A stretch of DNA of 64,000 bases from Colwellia sp. M166 (GCF_024585285.1 NZ_CP040755.1:372001-436000); one strand, 5' to 3'. Shown: positions 1 to 7,997, numbered from the stretch's first letter. Translations and numbers: made by a program. The notes: generated from the sequence alone by a model not told the origin.

Positions 1-132
1 GATGATCTTGCACAAGATGTCTTATTGAATAAAAAATCAGACATAATTCCTTTATTTGGCGCCTTACTGAAAAATGAGCAAGATGTCTCTTTGCTGGAAA
101 AATTAGCCTTTATGAGCAGACGAAACGGGTGA
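1..132 (+). CDS. 3' end of an unidentified CDS (partial)
   Basis: An open frame runs from base 1 to a TGA at 130-132 and gives 43 residues ending SLLEKLAFMSRRNG. It stops 7 bp before the GTG start of the VWA gene, so the two are probably one operon. CoxE-like VWA proteins commonly follow a MoxR-type AAA ATPase gene, which makes that a reasonable guess from context, but nothing in this tail identifies the family. Only the C-terminus lies in the window. Confidence 0.55.
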   Translation, partial: DDLAQDVLLNKKSDIIPLFGALLKNEQDVSLLEKLAFMSRRNG

Positions 133-139
133 TATAACA

Positions 140-1312
140 GTGTTTATCGACTTTTTTCTCACGCTAAAAAAACACAAAGTTCCTTGTAGCTTGCGTGAAC
201 TACTCGATCTTATCGCGCTATTAAAAAAAGGCGTGGTATTTGCCAATGTAGAAGAATTTTATAATCTGGCCAAAATTGTCATGGTTAAAGATGAAATTCA
301 TTATGACAAGTACGACAATGCCTTCGCTGAATATTTTAAAGGCATTGAAAGTATAGATATTTTTGATCAAATTCTGCCAGAAGATTGGCTAAGAAAAGAG
401 TTTGAGAAAAATTTATCGCCAGAAGAAAAAGCACAGCTTAAAGCCTTAGGTGGTCTTGAAGCCTTAATGAAAACTTTAAAAGAACGGCTTGAAGAACAAA
501 AAAAACGTCATGCAGGTGGTAGTAAATGGGTAGGCACTGGAGGCACTTCGCCATTTGGTGCTTATGGTTATAATCCGGAAGGCATTCGCGTTGGTCAAGA
601 CAAAAACCGTAATAATAGTGCGGTGAAGGTTTGGGACAAACGAGAGTTTAAAAACTTTGATCAAGACCGTGAACTGGGCACGCGAAATATCAAATTAGCG
701 TTAAAAAAACTGCGTAAATTTGCCCGTACTGGCGCTAGTGAAAGACTTGATATTAATACCACTATTCGCTCTACCGCACAAAACGGTGGCTTGCTTGATG
801 TTCATATGGAGCCTGAGCGCCATAACGCGGTAAAAGTACTGATGTTTTTTGATATCGGTGGCTCGATGGATGAGTATATTCACACCTGTGAAGAATTGTT
901 TTCCGCAGCGCACAGCGAATTTAAACACTTAAAGTTTTTCTACTTTCATAACTGTTTGTACGATAAAGTTTGGCAAGATAATCAGCGTCGCTATCGAGAA
1001 ACAGTTGATCTTGAAGAAGTTATTAGAACTTTTGGTAGTGATTATAAAGTGATCTTTGTTGGTGATGCCACCATGGGGCCATACGAAATTATGGCACGTG
1101 GCGGCAGTGTTGAACACTGGAATGAAAAGCCCGGCATAGACTACATGAACCGCCTTTTATCACATTTCAATAAAGTGGCGTGGTTAAACCCGCAGCCGGA
1201 AACGCACTGGCCTTATCATCACTCGATATCTGTTATACAGCAGATAGTTAACGACAGAATGTTTCCGTTAACGGTTGATGGTATCGGACGTGCGATAAAA
1301 GAAATCAGTTAG
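140..1312 (+). CDS. VWA domain-containing CoxE-like protein
   Basis: The protein has 390 residues and a GTG start 7 bp after the preceding stop. The N-terminal half is charged and helical (EKNLSPEEKAQLKAL, then a Lys/Glu-rich stretch). The C-terminal half is a von Willebrand A domain with a MIDAS-like DIGGSM motif near residue 237; the middle Ser of the usual DxSxS is Gly, a change I recall as common in this family. Family members usually work with a MoxR AAA+ ATPase as metal-dependent chaperone pairs that mature enzymes or complexes. The client here is unknown. The protein is likely cytoplasmic, as no signal peptide or membrane segment is visible. Confidence 0.85.
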   Translation: MFIDFFLTLKKHKVPCSLRELLDLIALLKKGVVFANVEEFYNLAKIVMVKDEIHYDKYDNAFAEYFKGIESIDIFDQILPEDWLRKEFEKNLSPEEKAQLKALGGLEALMKTLKERLEEQKKRHAGGSKWVGTGGTSPFGAYGYNPEGIRVGQDKNRNNSAVKVWDKREFKNFDQDRELGTRNIKLALKKLRKFARTGASERLDINTTIRSTAQNGGLLDVHMEPERHNAVKVLMFFDIGGSMDEYIHTCEELFSAAHSEFKHLKFFYFHNCLYDKVWQDNQRRYRETVDLEEVIRTFGSDYKVIFVGDATMGPYEIMARGGSVEHWNEKPGIDYMNRLLSHFNKVAWLNPQPETHWPYHHSISVIQQIVNDRMFPLTVDGIGRAIKEIS

Positions 1313-1346
1313 TTACCCCATTACTGGTGAGCAATAGCTAAAAAGT

Positions 1347-1433
1347 ATGCACTACGCTTTAGCTATTATTCTAATGGCAATCTTAGCTATAAGTTGCGGC
1401 AGCCACTCAGTGAGTGATAAGCATAGACAATAA
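1347..1433 (+). CDS. possible 28-aa lipoprotein
   Basis: ATG to TAA encodes a 28-residue peptide with a hydrophobic start and a lipobox-like LAISC at residues 13-17, followed by a short polar tail. This layout resembles tiny LptM- or entericidin-type lipoproteins. No strong ribosome binding site precedes it, and the -3 position of the lipobox (Ala) is not ideal. It sits 34 bp after the VWA gene and could equally be chance. Confidence 0.3.
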   Translation: MHYALAIILMAILAISCGSHSVSDKHRQ

Positions 1434-1453
1434 TAAAAATAGAGAGAGTAACG

Positions 1454-1486
1454 ATGGAATATTTACGTACAGATGATAGCTATTAG
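1454..1486 (+). pseudogene. 10-codon gene stub with good RBS, cut by the REP array
   Basis: A purine-rich GAGAGAG ribosome binding site lies 6-7 bp before an ATG that opens the frame MEYLRTDDSY and then hits TAG. The REP array begins about 12 bp later. The peptide resembles, from memory, the N-terminus of haloalkane dehalogenase-type alpha/beta hydrolases (LRTPDxRF). This suggests the 5' end of a gene whose remainder was lost when the repeat/RAYT block arrived. Ten residues are too few for a firm family call. Confidence 0.3.
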
Positions 1487-1497
1487 TTAAGTTATTA

Positions 1498-1972
1498 GTT
1501 ATCAGGAAAGTTATAAAAAGTTATCAGGCCACCCAAAGTTATCAGGCTAAAAGTTATCAGGCCACCCATAATATAAGTTATGGCAAGTTATCAGGCCACC
1601 CATCAAAAAGTTATCAGGCCACCCATAATATAAGTTATCAGGCTATAAGTTATCAGGCCACCCATAATAGAACGTCTACATTTCATCTAATAAACTACAC
1701 TTAATTTACCCTTACTAAGTTCGGTATCAAGTTATCAGGCCACCCATAACAAAAGTTATCAGGCAAAAGTTAACAGGCCACCCATAATAGAACGTCTACA
1801 TTTCATCTAATAAACTACACTTAATTTACCCTTACTAAGTTCGGTGATTGTAATAAAGTTAACAGGTCACCCATAATAGAACGTCTACAAAAAAGTTAAC
1901 AGGCCACCCATAATAGAACGTCTACATTTCATCTAATAAACTACACTTAATTTACCCTTACTAAGTTCGGTG
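1498..1972 (+). repeat. REP-like array upstream of RAYT-1
   Basis: Nine near-identical units of the type GTTATCAGGCCACCCATAAT occur with irregular spacing; the last three read GTTAACAGG and one of these has GGTCACCCA. Several truncated GTTATCAGGC pieces lie between them. Three units are followed by the same roughly 55-bp leader (AACGTCTAC...TAAGTTCGG, near 1671, 1791 and 1918), and the last leader runs straight into the transposase start. The array is thus partly made of copies of the transposase gene's own 5' flank. The inverted counterpart, ATTATGGGTGGCTAGATAATT, lies downstream of the gene. Confidence 0.85.
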
Positions 1973-1978
1973 ATTGTC

Positions 1979-2959
1979 ATGCCTAAGCCCCGTTCACAAC
2001 AAATTAGTTTACTCGATACGCCTTATTATCATATTTGTAGCCGCACGGTACGAAAGGCATTTTTATGTGGTGTAGATAAAGAATCAGGTGTTAGTTTTGA
2101 ACATCGGCGTAAATGGATTGAACAGCGTATATTCCAATTAGCACAAGTGTTTTCCATTGATATTTGTGCTTATGCTGTCATGCATAATCATTTACATCTG
2201 GTATTACATGTAGATAGTGAACAAGCTAAGGATTGGACGACTGAGGACGTATTAACACGTTGGCATCGTTTATTTAAAGGCACATTGCTGACTCAGCAAT
2301 ACACAAGTAAACATCCTCTCGATAAGTTTCAACTGGCAATAGTTGAAGAAACCGTGAACATCTATAAACAACGGTTAATCGATATCAGCTGGTTTATGCG
2401 CTCGTTAAATGAGCCTATCGCCCGTCAAGCCAACCGAGAAGATAAATGTACAGGACATTTTTGGGAGGGACGCTTTAAATCACAAGCCTTATTGGATGAA
2501 GGCGCACTGCTGTCGTGCATGGCTTATGTTGACTTAAACCCCGTCCGTGCGGGTATTGCATCGACACCGGAGCAGTCCGACTTCACCAGTATCCAATTAC
2601 GTATTAAAGCAGCAATAAAAGGCAGACAACCAGCCGTGTTACTGTCTTTTAGCGGAAATGAACAAAAAAGTAAAACCACAGGTATTCGATTCAACTTACA
2701 AGATTACTTCACCCTTGTGGATGAAACCGGCCGCATACTCAGAGATGATAAGCGTGGCGCTATTAATCCTAAGGTAACTAAGATACTGGTAAGACTACAG
2801 ATCAGTGATAAAGGTTGGTTAAAGTTGACCACTAACTTTGAAGGTATTTTTACCGGCGCGGTAGGTACAGCAGAGCACTTATGTGAATTTAGTGAACATG
2901 TAGGCTTGAAGCGTACGCACGGTATGACCAATGCGCAAGCTTATTTAAATAGTGCATAA
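1979..2959 (+). CDS. REP-associated tyrosine transposase (RAYT-1, Y1 HUH family)
   Basis: The protein has 326 residues. ATG 1979 is preferred to GTG 1970 because MPKPRSQQISLLDTPYYH then aligns with the start of the second RAYT in this window. The HUH motif is H71-L-H73. A candidate nucleophile is Tyr129 (NIYKQRL), and the family block GHFWEGRFKSQALLDEGAL followed by AYVDLNPVRAGI is intact. Such proteins nick and join single-stranded DNA at REP hairpins. The flanking REP-like units on both sides fit this. The enzyme looks complete, so activity is possible. The 3' 57 bp of the gene is duplicated downstream. Confidence 0.92.
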   Translation: MPKPRSQQISLLDTPYYHICSRTVRKAFLCGVDKESGVSFEHRRKWIEQRIFQLAQVFSIDICAYAVMHNHLHLVLHVDSEQAKDWTTEDVLTRWHRLFKGTLLTQQYTSKHPLDKFQLAIVEETVNIYKQRLIDISWFMRSLNEPIARQANREDKCTGHFWEGRFKSQALLDEGALLSCMAYVDLNPVRAGIASTPEQSDFTSIQLRIKAAIKGRQPAVLLSFSGNEQKSKTTGIRFNLQDYFTLVDETGRILRDDKRGAINPKVTKILVRLQISDKGWLKLTTNFEGIFTGAVGTAEHLCEFSEHVGLKRTHGMTNAQAYLNSA

Positions 2960-3453
2960 CCGATCTGAAATAACAGTCAAAAACTGAGCTTACGCTGTGT
3001 CGTAGGGCTAAGCTTGCTTAACATATGAGCAAAACTCAATATTTTGCTCATTAGTAATATACAATAACGAGCAAACCCGCAATATACTTGATAAATAAGT
3101 CATCAATTTAAGCTGAAGGGCAACAAGCAATACAATGGATATTGAGTAGAGTTATTATGGGTGGCTAGATAATTGATAATTGGCTTGAAGCGTACGCACG
3201 GTATGACCAATGCGCAAGCTTATTTAAATAGTGCATAACCGATCTGAAATAACAGTCAAAAACTGAGCTTACGCTGTGTCGTAGGGCTAAGCTTGCTTAA
3301 CATATGAGCAAAACTCAATATTTTGCTCATTAGTAATATACAATAACGAGCAAACCCGCAATATACTTGATAAATAAGTCATCAATTTAAGCTGAAGGGC
3401 AACAAGCAATACAATGGATATTGAGTAGAGTTATTATGGGTGGCTAGATAATT
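2903..3453 (+). repeat. perfect 272-bp direct duplication of the RAYT-1 3' tail
   Basis: Bases 2903-3174 and 3182-3453 read identically when compared line by line and are separated by 7 bp (GATAATT). The first copy starts within the transposase gene and includes its last 57 bp and stop codon. Both copies end in ATTATGGGTGGCTAGATAATT, the inverted form of the upstream REP-like unit. The absence of differences points to a recent event. Confidence 0.93.
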
Positions 3454-3520
3454 ATAATTAGATAATTAAGATAATTAAGATAATTAAGATAATTAGATAA
3501 TTTTTAGATAATTTTTGTTT
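3451..3520 (+). repeat. short degenerate tandem repeats of GATAATTAA
   Basis: After the second 272-bp copy, the sequence repeats AGATAATTA about seven times and ends in TAGATAATTTTT. The word GATAATT is the outer part of the REP-like unit and also forms the 7-bp spacer between the long copies, so the tract looks like slippage or reiteration of the REP edge. Confidence 0.7.
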
Positions 3521-3574
3521 CTTGCTTGCAAGGTGCTATATGTTAATCTCTGACTATTTTTTGGAGAAGTTACC

Positions 3575-3892
3575 ATGAGATTTAGTCATAAAGATAAAAA
3601 AGACGACCGCGTGTCTAGGCAATCTACCTACGCTTTTGATTTTCCCGAAAAGCTAGAGCAAGCTCCTTTAGGACAAGGTGTTTTCGTGTTATTGAATGAG
3701 ACAAGTGACGTATTATACGTGGGATGTGCTATTGGCAATGATTTTCAGCTTACTTTAGCAGCGCTAGTCGGGAAAACTTCTGCTGATAATGTGGTGTCGT
3801 ATCGTTGGTTTATCACTGAAAATCAAAAAGTAGCAAAAGCATTAGCAATGGATTGGATTGAAAAATACCAACCTAAAAATCAATTATTATGA
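3575..3892 (+). CDS. small GIY-YIG-like protein
   Basis: The protein has 105 residues and a GGAG site 8 bp before the ATG. The core GVFVLLNETSDVLYVGCAI resembles the GIY-YIG nuclease hairpin with Gly-Val-Phe and Tyr-Val-Gly. The C-terminal WIEKYQPKNQLL is like the end of UvrC/Cho-type nuclease domains (WIxxYxPxxN). The usual catalytic Arg and Glu are not obvious, so it may be a non-catalytic fold relative. It is a stand-alone domain between the RAYT-1 repeats and the BLUF gene, with no clear operon partner. Confidence 0.6.
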   Translation: MRFSHKDKKDDRVSRQSTYAFDFPEKLEQAPLGQGVFVLLNETSDVLYVGCAIGNDFQLTLAALVGKTSADNVVSYRWFITENQKVAKALAMDWIEKYQPKNQLL

Positions 3893-3971
3893 CAGTGATT
3901 AAAATAATATAATTAGTTGCAATAAGTGTTATTGATAGCGTTAGAGCAATAACAATAAAAGGAAGTTACTC

Positions 3972-4394
3972 ATGATGTTCGAATTACTCTATACCAGCGT
4001 TGTACCTGCAGGCTTAACAGAGGCAGAGTTAATTGATTTACTGGAAAAATCTCGCATGAAAAACCAAAAGCTCGGTATAACCGGCATGTTGATTTATTAT
4101 GACCGAGAAGTCATGCAGATTCTAGAAGGAGATAAGAGCAAGGTTGATGCTTTATATCAAACTATTTTTGAAGATGATCGCCATACAAGTTTAGATGTGT
4201 TTTATCAGGGAGAAATTGAACATAGGTCATTCACCGACTGGTCAATGGCATTTAAATTACTCGACGAAAAGATGATTAAGGATATCACCGCAGGTTATGA
4301 GGGCTATGATAAAAATATATCGCCTATACACATGATTAAAAATAGCCCAAATAGAGGCAAGAAAACATTTATTGATTTACGGGACACTTTTTAA
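3972..4394 (+). CDS. BLUF-domain blue-light photoreceptor
   Basis: The protein has 140 residues, with the BLUF domain at about 1-95 and a short tail. Key flavin-site residues are visible: Tyr7 (LLYTS), Asn31 (SRMKNQKLGITG), Gln49 in MQILEG, and Trp90/Met92 in DWSMAF. BLUF proteins bind FAD and switch hydrogen bonding on blue light. With no output domain, this is a short-type BLUF protein (PixD- or BlsA-like) that acts through a partner. GGAAG lies 6 bp upstream of the first ATG. No partner gene adjoins it, but several c-di-GMP proteins are in the window. Confidence 0.92.
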   Translation: MMFELLYTSVVPAGLTEAELIDLLEKSRMKNQKLGITGMLIYYDREVMQILEGDKSKVDALYQTIFEDDRHTSLDVFYQGEIEHRSFTDWSMAFKLLDEKMIKDITAGYEGYDKNISPIHMIKNSPNRGKKTFIDLRDTF

Positions 4395-4616
4395 GCGATC
4401 CAGAATAAATAACTCGTCATCAGTACGGAGTTAAGCGCTCAGGTTTTTTGGTTAATATAATTAATTAGTGTATGTTTATTGAGCATATTTGTCTGATTTT
4501 AGCTAAGGTAGCTATTTGTTACATAATTTAAGCGGATATTAGTGGTTAACAGTAGCATTCTTCCTCACTTTAGATTAAATTTGCCGCCTTAAATTTACAG
4601 TTAACCAGAGCGCCTT

Positions 4617-4847
4617 ATGTTAGAAAATACTCTCCCACAACTCGAACAACTGATCGAAGACATTATTGAAAAAAACAATCAACTAAAAAGTAAAGTAGTC
4701 GAGCTAGAACAAGAAAAGTCTACGCTTGCTGATGAAAATGAAATGCTGCAACTTGAAATCCTTGAAGGTGAAGAAAAGCGTAGCCAAACCAATGAAACTT
4801 TAACTAACCTGCTAGGTAAATTACAAAGTGTAGATGAGGTAAATTAA
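4617..4847 (+). CDS. ZapB-like coiled-coil protein (TIGR02449 type)
   Basis: The protein has 76 residues, almost entirely heptad-patterned coiled coil (LEQLIEDIIEKNNQLKSKVVELEQEKSTLADENEMLQLEI). It lies directly before zapA, with TAATG stop-start overlap at 4845-4849, an arrangement typical of Pseudomonas and Alteromonadales. ZapB-like proteins link ZapA-FtsZ assemblies at midcell. The name rests on size, coiled coil and context rather than on catalytic motifs. Confidence 0.8.
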   Translation: MLENTLPQLEQLIEDIIEKNNQLKSKVVELEQEKSTLADENEMLQLEILEGEEKRSQTNETLTNLLGKLQSVDEVN

Positions 4848-5128
4848 TGTTTGCTGAAGACTCTAAAAGCATCAACATTCAAATTATGGGTAAACAACAT
4901 CAGTTTACTTGTTCAAGTGAAGATGTAGAGGATTTAAAGCAAGCAGCTAACAAACTCGCTGCCATGTGTGACGAGATTAAAAAAAATACCGGTGTTGTTA
5001 GTAGCGAACGTGCTTTACTCGTAGCGTCAATTAATTTAAGTTATTCATTGTTAATGGCAAACAATAAGATAGAGCGTTATCAGCATAAGCAAAATACGTT
5101 GATTTCAACGTTAAAAAGCGCTTTATAA
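4847..5128 (+). CDS. zapA: cell division protein ZapA
   Basis: The protein has 93 residues, the normal length. The N-terminal beta region reads INIQIMGKQHQFTCSSEDVEDLKQAANKL, followed by a long helix (SSERALLVASINLSYSLLMANNKIERYQ) that forms the tetrameric coiled coil. ZapA bundles FtsZ filaments. It is translationally coupled to the ZapB-like gene. In many gammaproteobacteria ssrS (6S RNA) follows zapA; here a structured but unidentified stretch follows. Confidence 0.92.
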   Translation: MFAEDSKSINIQIMGKQHQFTCSSEDVEDLKQAANKLAAMCDEIKKNTGVVSSERALLVASINLSYSLLMANNKIERYQHKQNTLISTLKSAL

Positions 5129-5158
5129 ATAACTTGAATTCGGAATCATCAATGTTTC

Positions 5159-5307
5159 TCTAGCGACTGTTTTTCCTAATTTCTACGCTTAACTCACTTG
5201 CAATATGCCTCCATGGCTGGAGACGGTAGTGCGAGGCAGGATGCTAAAGCCGAGACTCGTTATCGACGCGTGAGTTAAGCTTGAACTAAGAAAACTATCA
5301 AACTAGA
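5159..5307 (+). other. structured intergenic element (candidate ncRNA or MITE)
   Basis: Nested inverted repeats span this stretch: TCTAG 5159-5163 with CTAGA 5303-5307, GTTTTTCCTAATTTC near 5169-5183 imperfectly with GAACTAAGAAAAC 5283-5295, and perfect GCTTAACTCAC 5187-5197 with GTGAGTTAAGC 5270-5280. An inner hairpin CTCCA-tggc-TGGAG lies near 5208-5222. Together these predict a long rod of about 150 nt. Its place after zapA matches ssrS in relatives, but I do not see a convincing 6S core. A MITE with the 11-bp arms is the alternative. Confidence 0.45.
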
Positions 5308-5388
5308 AATTTAACTCATTGTTTTGAATTGTAATTAATTTTTATAAAACAATTCTTATCTCGAACTCAGGTTAAATATTTTCATTTT

Positions 5389-5425
5389 CAGTATTGCCAC
5401 CACTATTGGTAGAGTGGTAATACTG
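5389..5425 (+). promoter_or_regulatory. inverted repeat upstream of minC
   Basis: CAGTATTGCCAC and GTGGTAATACTG form 12-bp arms with one mismatch around a 13-nt centre, 35 bp before the minC start. It could be an operator or a leader hairpin. No T-run follows, so it is not a classical terminator. Confidence 0.4.
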
Positions 5426-5459
5426 ATATTAAATTGTTTTATTTAGGAAAAACTTTATT

Positions 5460-6194
5460 ATGGCTGATGCCAGTATTGAATTTAAAGGTACAAGTTTCAC
5501 CCTATCTGTTTTACATTTGAAAACCTCAGTTTTAGCCGATATACGCGCTGATTTAGCAAAAAAAGTAGCTCAAGCCCCCGATTTTTTCTCCCTCGTGCCC
5601 GTTGTTGTTAATATTGAGAAGCTCGCTACTGATATAGACTATCAAGCGATAAAAACACTAATTACAGAATTTAATTTTACCTTTGTTGGCTTTACCGGCT
5701 CAATTACAAAAGAGCAGCGCAACTTGGTACGTGAGCTTGGTTTTTCATTTGTTAATACCGCCAAAGCAAAAGTTATTGAAAAAACTGTTACAGTAGCACA
5801 ATCGACAGTCGAAGAGCCGTTAGTAGAAAAGATTGACGCCGTAGTTGCTGCAGCGCCGATGCAACTATACACCGATAAAATACACCGTGGCCAAATACGC
5901 TCGGGTCAACAAGTATATGCTAAAGAACAAAACTTAGTGATTATTGGTTCAGTGTCAGCGGGTGCCGAAGTGATTGCCGATGGTAATATTCATGTTTATG
6001 GTTCCTTACGCGGGCGTGCAATAGCCGGCGCAAAAGGGCATCATAAGGCACAAATATATTGCCAAAGCCTTGAGGCGGAATTAGTGTCTATTAACGGTAA
6101 TTATTGGCTTAGTGAATCAATGGAAAAAGATTGGGGTTCACCGGCATATATACATTTGACAGATAGCGAATTAACATCGTCAAAACTTATTTAA
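5460..6194 (+). CDS. minC: septum site-determining protein MinC
   Basis: The protein has 244 residues. The N-terminal FtsZ-inhibitory domain covers about 1-110. The C-terminal beta-helix domain (HRGQIRSGQQVYAKEQNLVIIGSVSAGAEVIADGNIHVYGSLRGRA) covers about 140-220 and binds MinD. It inhibits Z-ring assembly away from midcell. It is first of the minCDE operon, with 28 bp to minD. Confidence 0.96.
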   Translation: MADASIEFKGTSFTLSVLHLKTSVLADIRADLAKKVAQAPDFFSLVPVVVNIEKLATDIDYQAIKTLITEFNFTFVGFTGSITKEQRNLVRELGFSFVNTAKAKVIEKTVTVAQSTVEEPLVEKIDAVVAAAPMQLYTDKIHRGQIRSGQQVYAKEQNLVIIGSVSAGAEVIADGNIHVYGSLRGRAIAGAKGHHKAQIYCQSLEAELVSINGNYWLSESMEKDWGSPAYIHLTDSELTSSKLI

Positions 6195-6222
6195 TACTTA
6201 ACTTATAAAGGATATTCGGTCT

Positions 6223-7032
6223 ATGGCACGGATAATAGTTGTTACATCTGGCAAGGGTGGTGTTGGTAAAACCACATCAAGTGCTGCCATCGGTCTTGGT
6301 TTAGCATTAAAAGGCCATAAAGTGGTCTTAATTGATTTTGATATAGGTTTACGAAATCTTGACTTAATTATGGGTTGTGAACGCCGTGTTGTTTATGATT
6401 TTGTTAATGTTATTAATGGTGAAGCAACGTTAAATCAAGCGTTAATTAAAGACAAGCGCGTGAGCAGTTTGTCTATTTTACCTGCGTCACAAACACGTGA
6501 TAAAGATGCATTAAATAAAGAAAATGTCGGCAAGGTATTAGAAGAGCTTGGTAAAACTTATGATTATATCATTTGCGACTCTCCTGCCGGTATTGAAGCC
6601 GGTGCCATGATGGCATTGTATTATGCGGATGAAGCTATAGTGACGACTAACCCAGAGGTATCGTCAGTTCGAGATTCAGATCGCATTTTAGGTATGTTGG
6701 CAAGCCGTTCACGCAGAGCTGAACAGGGCTTAGAGCCAATAAAAGAGCATTTATTATTAACACGCTATTCGCCTAAACGTGTGGAAGAAGGCGAAATGCT
6801 TAGTGTTGAAGATGTTAAAGATATTCTTTCGATTCCTCTGTTAGGTGTGATCCCAGAGTCACAAGCGGTGCTTAAGGCATCTAATGCCGGAGAGCCAGTC
6901 ATTTTAGATACTGAAAGTGATGCCGGCAAAGCGTATCAAGATGTTGTTGATCGCCTGTTAGGTGAAACTGTTGAATTTAGATTTTTAACTGCCGAGAAAA
7001 AAGGCATTTTCAGTCGTATGTTTGGAGGATAA
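6223..7032 (+). CDS. minD: septum site-determining ATPase MinD
   Basis: The protein has 269 residues. The deviant Walker A KGGVGKTT occupies about 11-18, and DFDIGLRNLDLIMG and CDSPAGIEAGA are the switch regions. The C-terminal EKKGIFSRMFGG is the amphipathic membrane-targeting helix. MinD binds the inner membrane in its ATP form, recruits MinC, and oscillates under MinE stimulation. AAAGGA lies before the ATG. The gene ends 1 bp before minE. Confidence 0.97.
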   Translation: MARIIVVTSGKGGVGKTTSSAAIGLGLALKGHKVVLIDFDIGLRNLDLIMGCERRVVYDFVNVINGEATLNQALIKDKRVSSLSILPASQTRDKDALNKENVGKVLEELGKTYDYIICDSPAGIEAGAMMALYYADEAIVTTNPEVSSVRDSDRILGMLASRSRRAEQGLEPIKEHLLLTRYSPKRVEEGEMLSVEDVKDILSIPLLGVIPESQAVLKASNAGEPVILDTESDAGKAYQDVVDRLLGETVEFRFLTAEKKGIFSRMFGG

Positions 7033-7033
7033 C

Positions 7034-7312
7034 ATGGCACTATTGGATTATTTTTTACGGAAAAAAGAAAAGCAAGTAACTACGGCCTCTAAGGCAAAAG
7101 AGCGCCTACAAATTATTGTGGCTCATGAGCGTAACAGTAGAAATAAACAGCCAGATTATTTACCACAACTTACCGAAGATATTTTAGTGGTACTCCGTAA
7201 ATATATTCATGTTTCCGATGAAAGCTTTTCCATCAACCTTGATAATAAAGATGGCGATTTGAACGTATTAGAGCTTAATATTGAATTACATGATGAACCA
7301 ACAACCGATTAA
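7034..7312 (+). CDS. minE: cell division topological specificity factor MinE
   Basis: The protein has 92 residues from ATG 7034. A TTG at 7022 in the same frame would begin inside minD and include the Shine-Dalgarno GGAGG at 7024-7028, so the ATG is the start. The N-terminal MALLDYFLRKKEKQVTTASKAKERLQIIVAHER is the anti-MinCD/membrane segment. The C-terminal half is the dimer domain. It is last in the operon, followed by a terminator. Confidence 0.96.
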   Translation: MALLDYFLRKKEKQVTTASKAKERLQIIVAHERNSRNKQPDYLPQLTEDILVVLRKYIHVSDESFSINLDNKDGDLNVLELNIELHDEPTTD

Positions 7313-7324
7313 ACGTTATTGATG

Positions 7325-7355
7325 AAAAATAGCGTCGTTTTAGGCGCTATTTTTT
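7325..7355 (+). terminator. rho-independent terminator after minCDE
   Basis: AAAATAGCG (7326-7334) pairs with CGCTATTTT (7345-7353) around a short loop and is followed by a T-run, 14 bp after the minE stop. Confidence 0.8.
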
Positions 7356-7384
7356 ATTCATTAAACCGAATTAATTTTATTATA

Positions 7385-7486
7385 TCAAGCCTATTGAGTT
7401 TGTTCGCACTCAGTACTTAGCTGCGTTTTGAGAACAACGATTATTTTGTGAATATAGTTATTCTATATAATGGAATTGGTATTATT
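7385..7486. repeat. fragment of the TAATACCAA MITE family
   Basis: The stretch contains TTGAGTTTGTTCGCACTCAG near 7395 and ends with GGAATTGGTATTATTA. Both pieces match parts of the full-length element at 23839-24140 (TTCTTTCGCACTCAGCGAG and TTGGTATTA), so this looks like an internally deleted copy between minE and the next gene. Confidence 0.5.
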
Positions 7487-7886
7487 ATGAAAAGCTAGGC
7501 GGGCGGCTATCTTGCATTAAAAAATCAAGCCGAACTTGCGCTTTTTTAGGCTGCTGTAGGTCAGTTATTTCAATCATTTCGCATCCATCTCGCACCATTT
7601 CACTGATCAAGCTAGGATAATGGCGACAATCTTCAGGTCGATCTAAATAAATACTACAGGTATATTTATCTGCTTCATTAGGGCTTGTTTTCGCTGCTAT
7701 GCCGAGAAAAGGACAACGCTTGAGTCTAATACCCGATTTAGGATCGAACCAAATTTCATTGTGTTTAACGTATTCGAAAATATCAGGATTAAATATTTCC
7801 CAAAGATCAATTTCTTCTTGCGTAGCAGAAAGATCACCATCACCATATTTTATGCAGCATTTTCCACATTGATTACAATCTTTCAT
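7485..7886 (-). CDS. YkgJ-family cysteine-cluster protein
   Basis: The protein has 133 residues. The N-terminal CNQCGKCC motif (residues 4-11), then CPFLG and CSIYLDRPEDCRHYP, is the conserved eight-Cys pattern of the YkgJ/CxxCxxCC family, thought to bind Zn or an Fe-S cluster. Biochemical function is not established. It stands alone, convergent with minE. Confidence 0.85.
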   Translation of the reverse strand: MKDCNQCGKCCIKYGDGDLSATQEEIDLWEIFNPDIFEYVKHNEIWFDPKSGIRLKRCPFLGIAAKTSPNEADKYTCSIYLDRPEDCRHYPSLISEMVRDGCEMIEITDLQQPKKAQVRLDFLMQDSRPPSFS

Positions 7887-7997
7887 GGTTTGCCTATTTT
7901 GATGAAAGTATCGCTATACTCACATACGCTTGGGGCTAATAGCAAGCCAGAGACATAAGCAATCTCAAGCCTATCTGTCAAAGCTATGGTTATTTTA

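Noticed and set aside
1498..1972. CRISPR array
   Set aside because: Unit spacing is irregular, some units are nearly adjacent, the intervening DNA is itself repeated, and no cas gene is near. A RAYT gene explains the repeats.
5129..5330. Definite 6S RNA call
   Set aside because: Location and long pairing fit, but I cannot recognise the 6S central bubble and closing-stem sequence, so it is listed only as a structured element.
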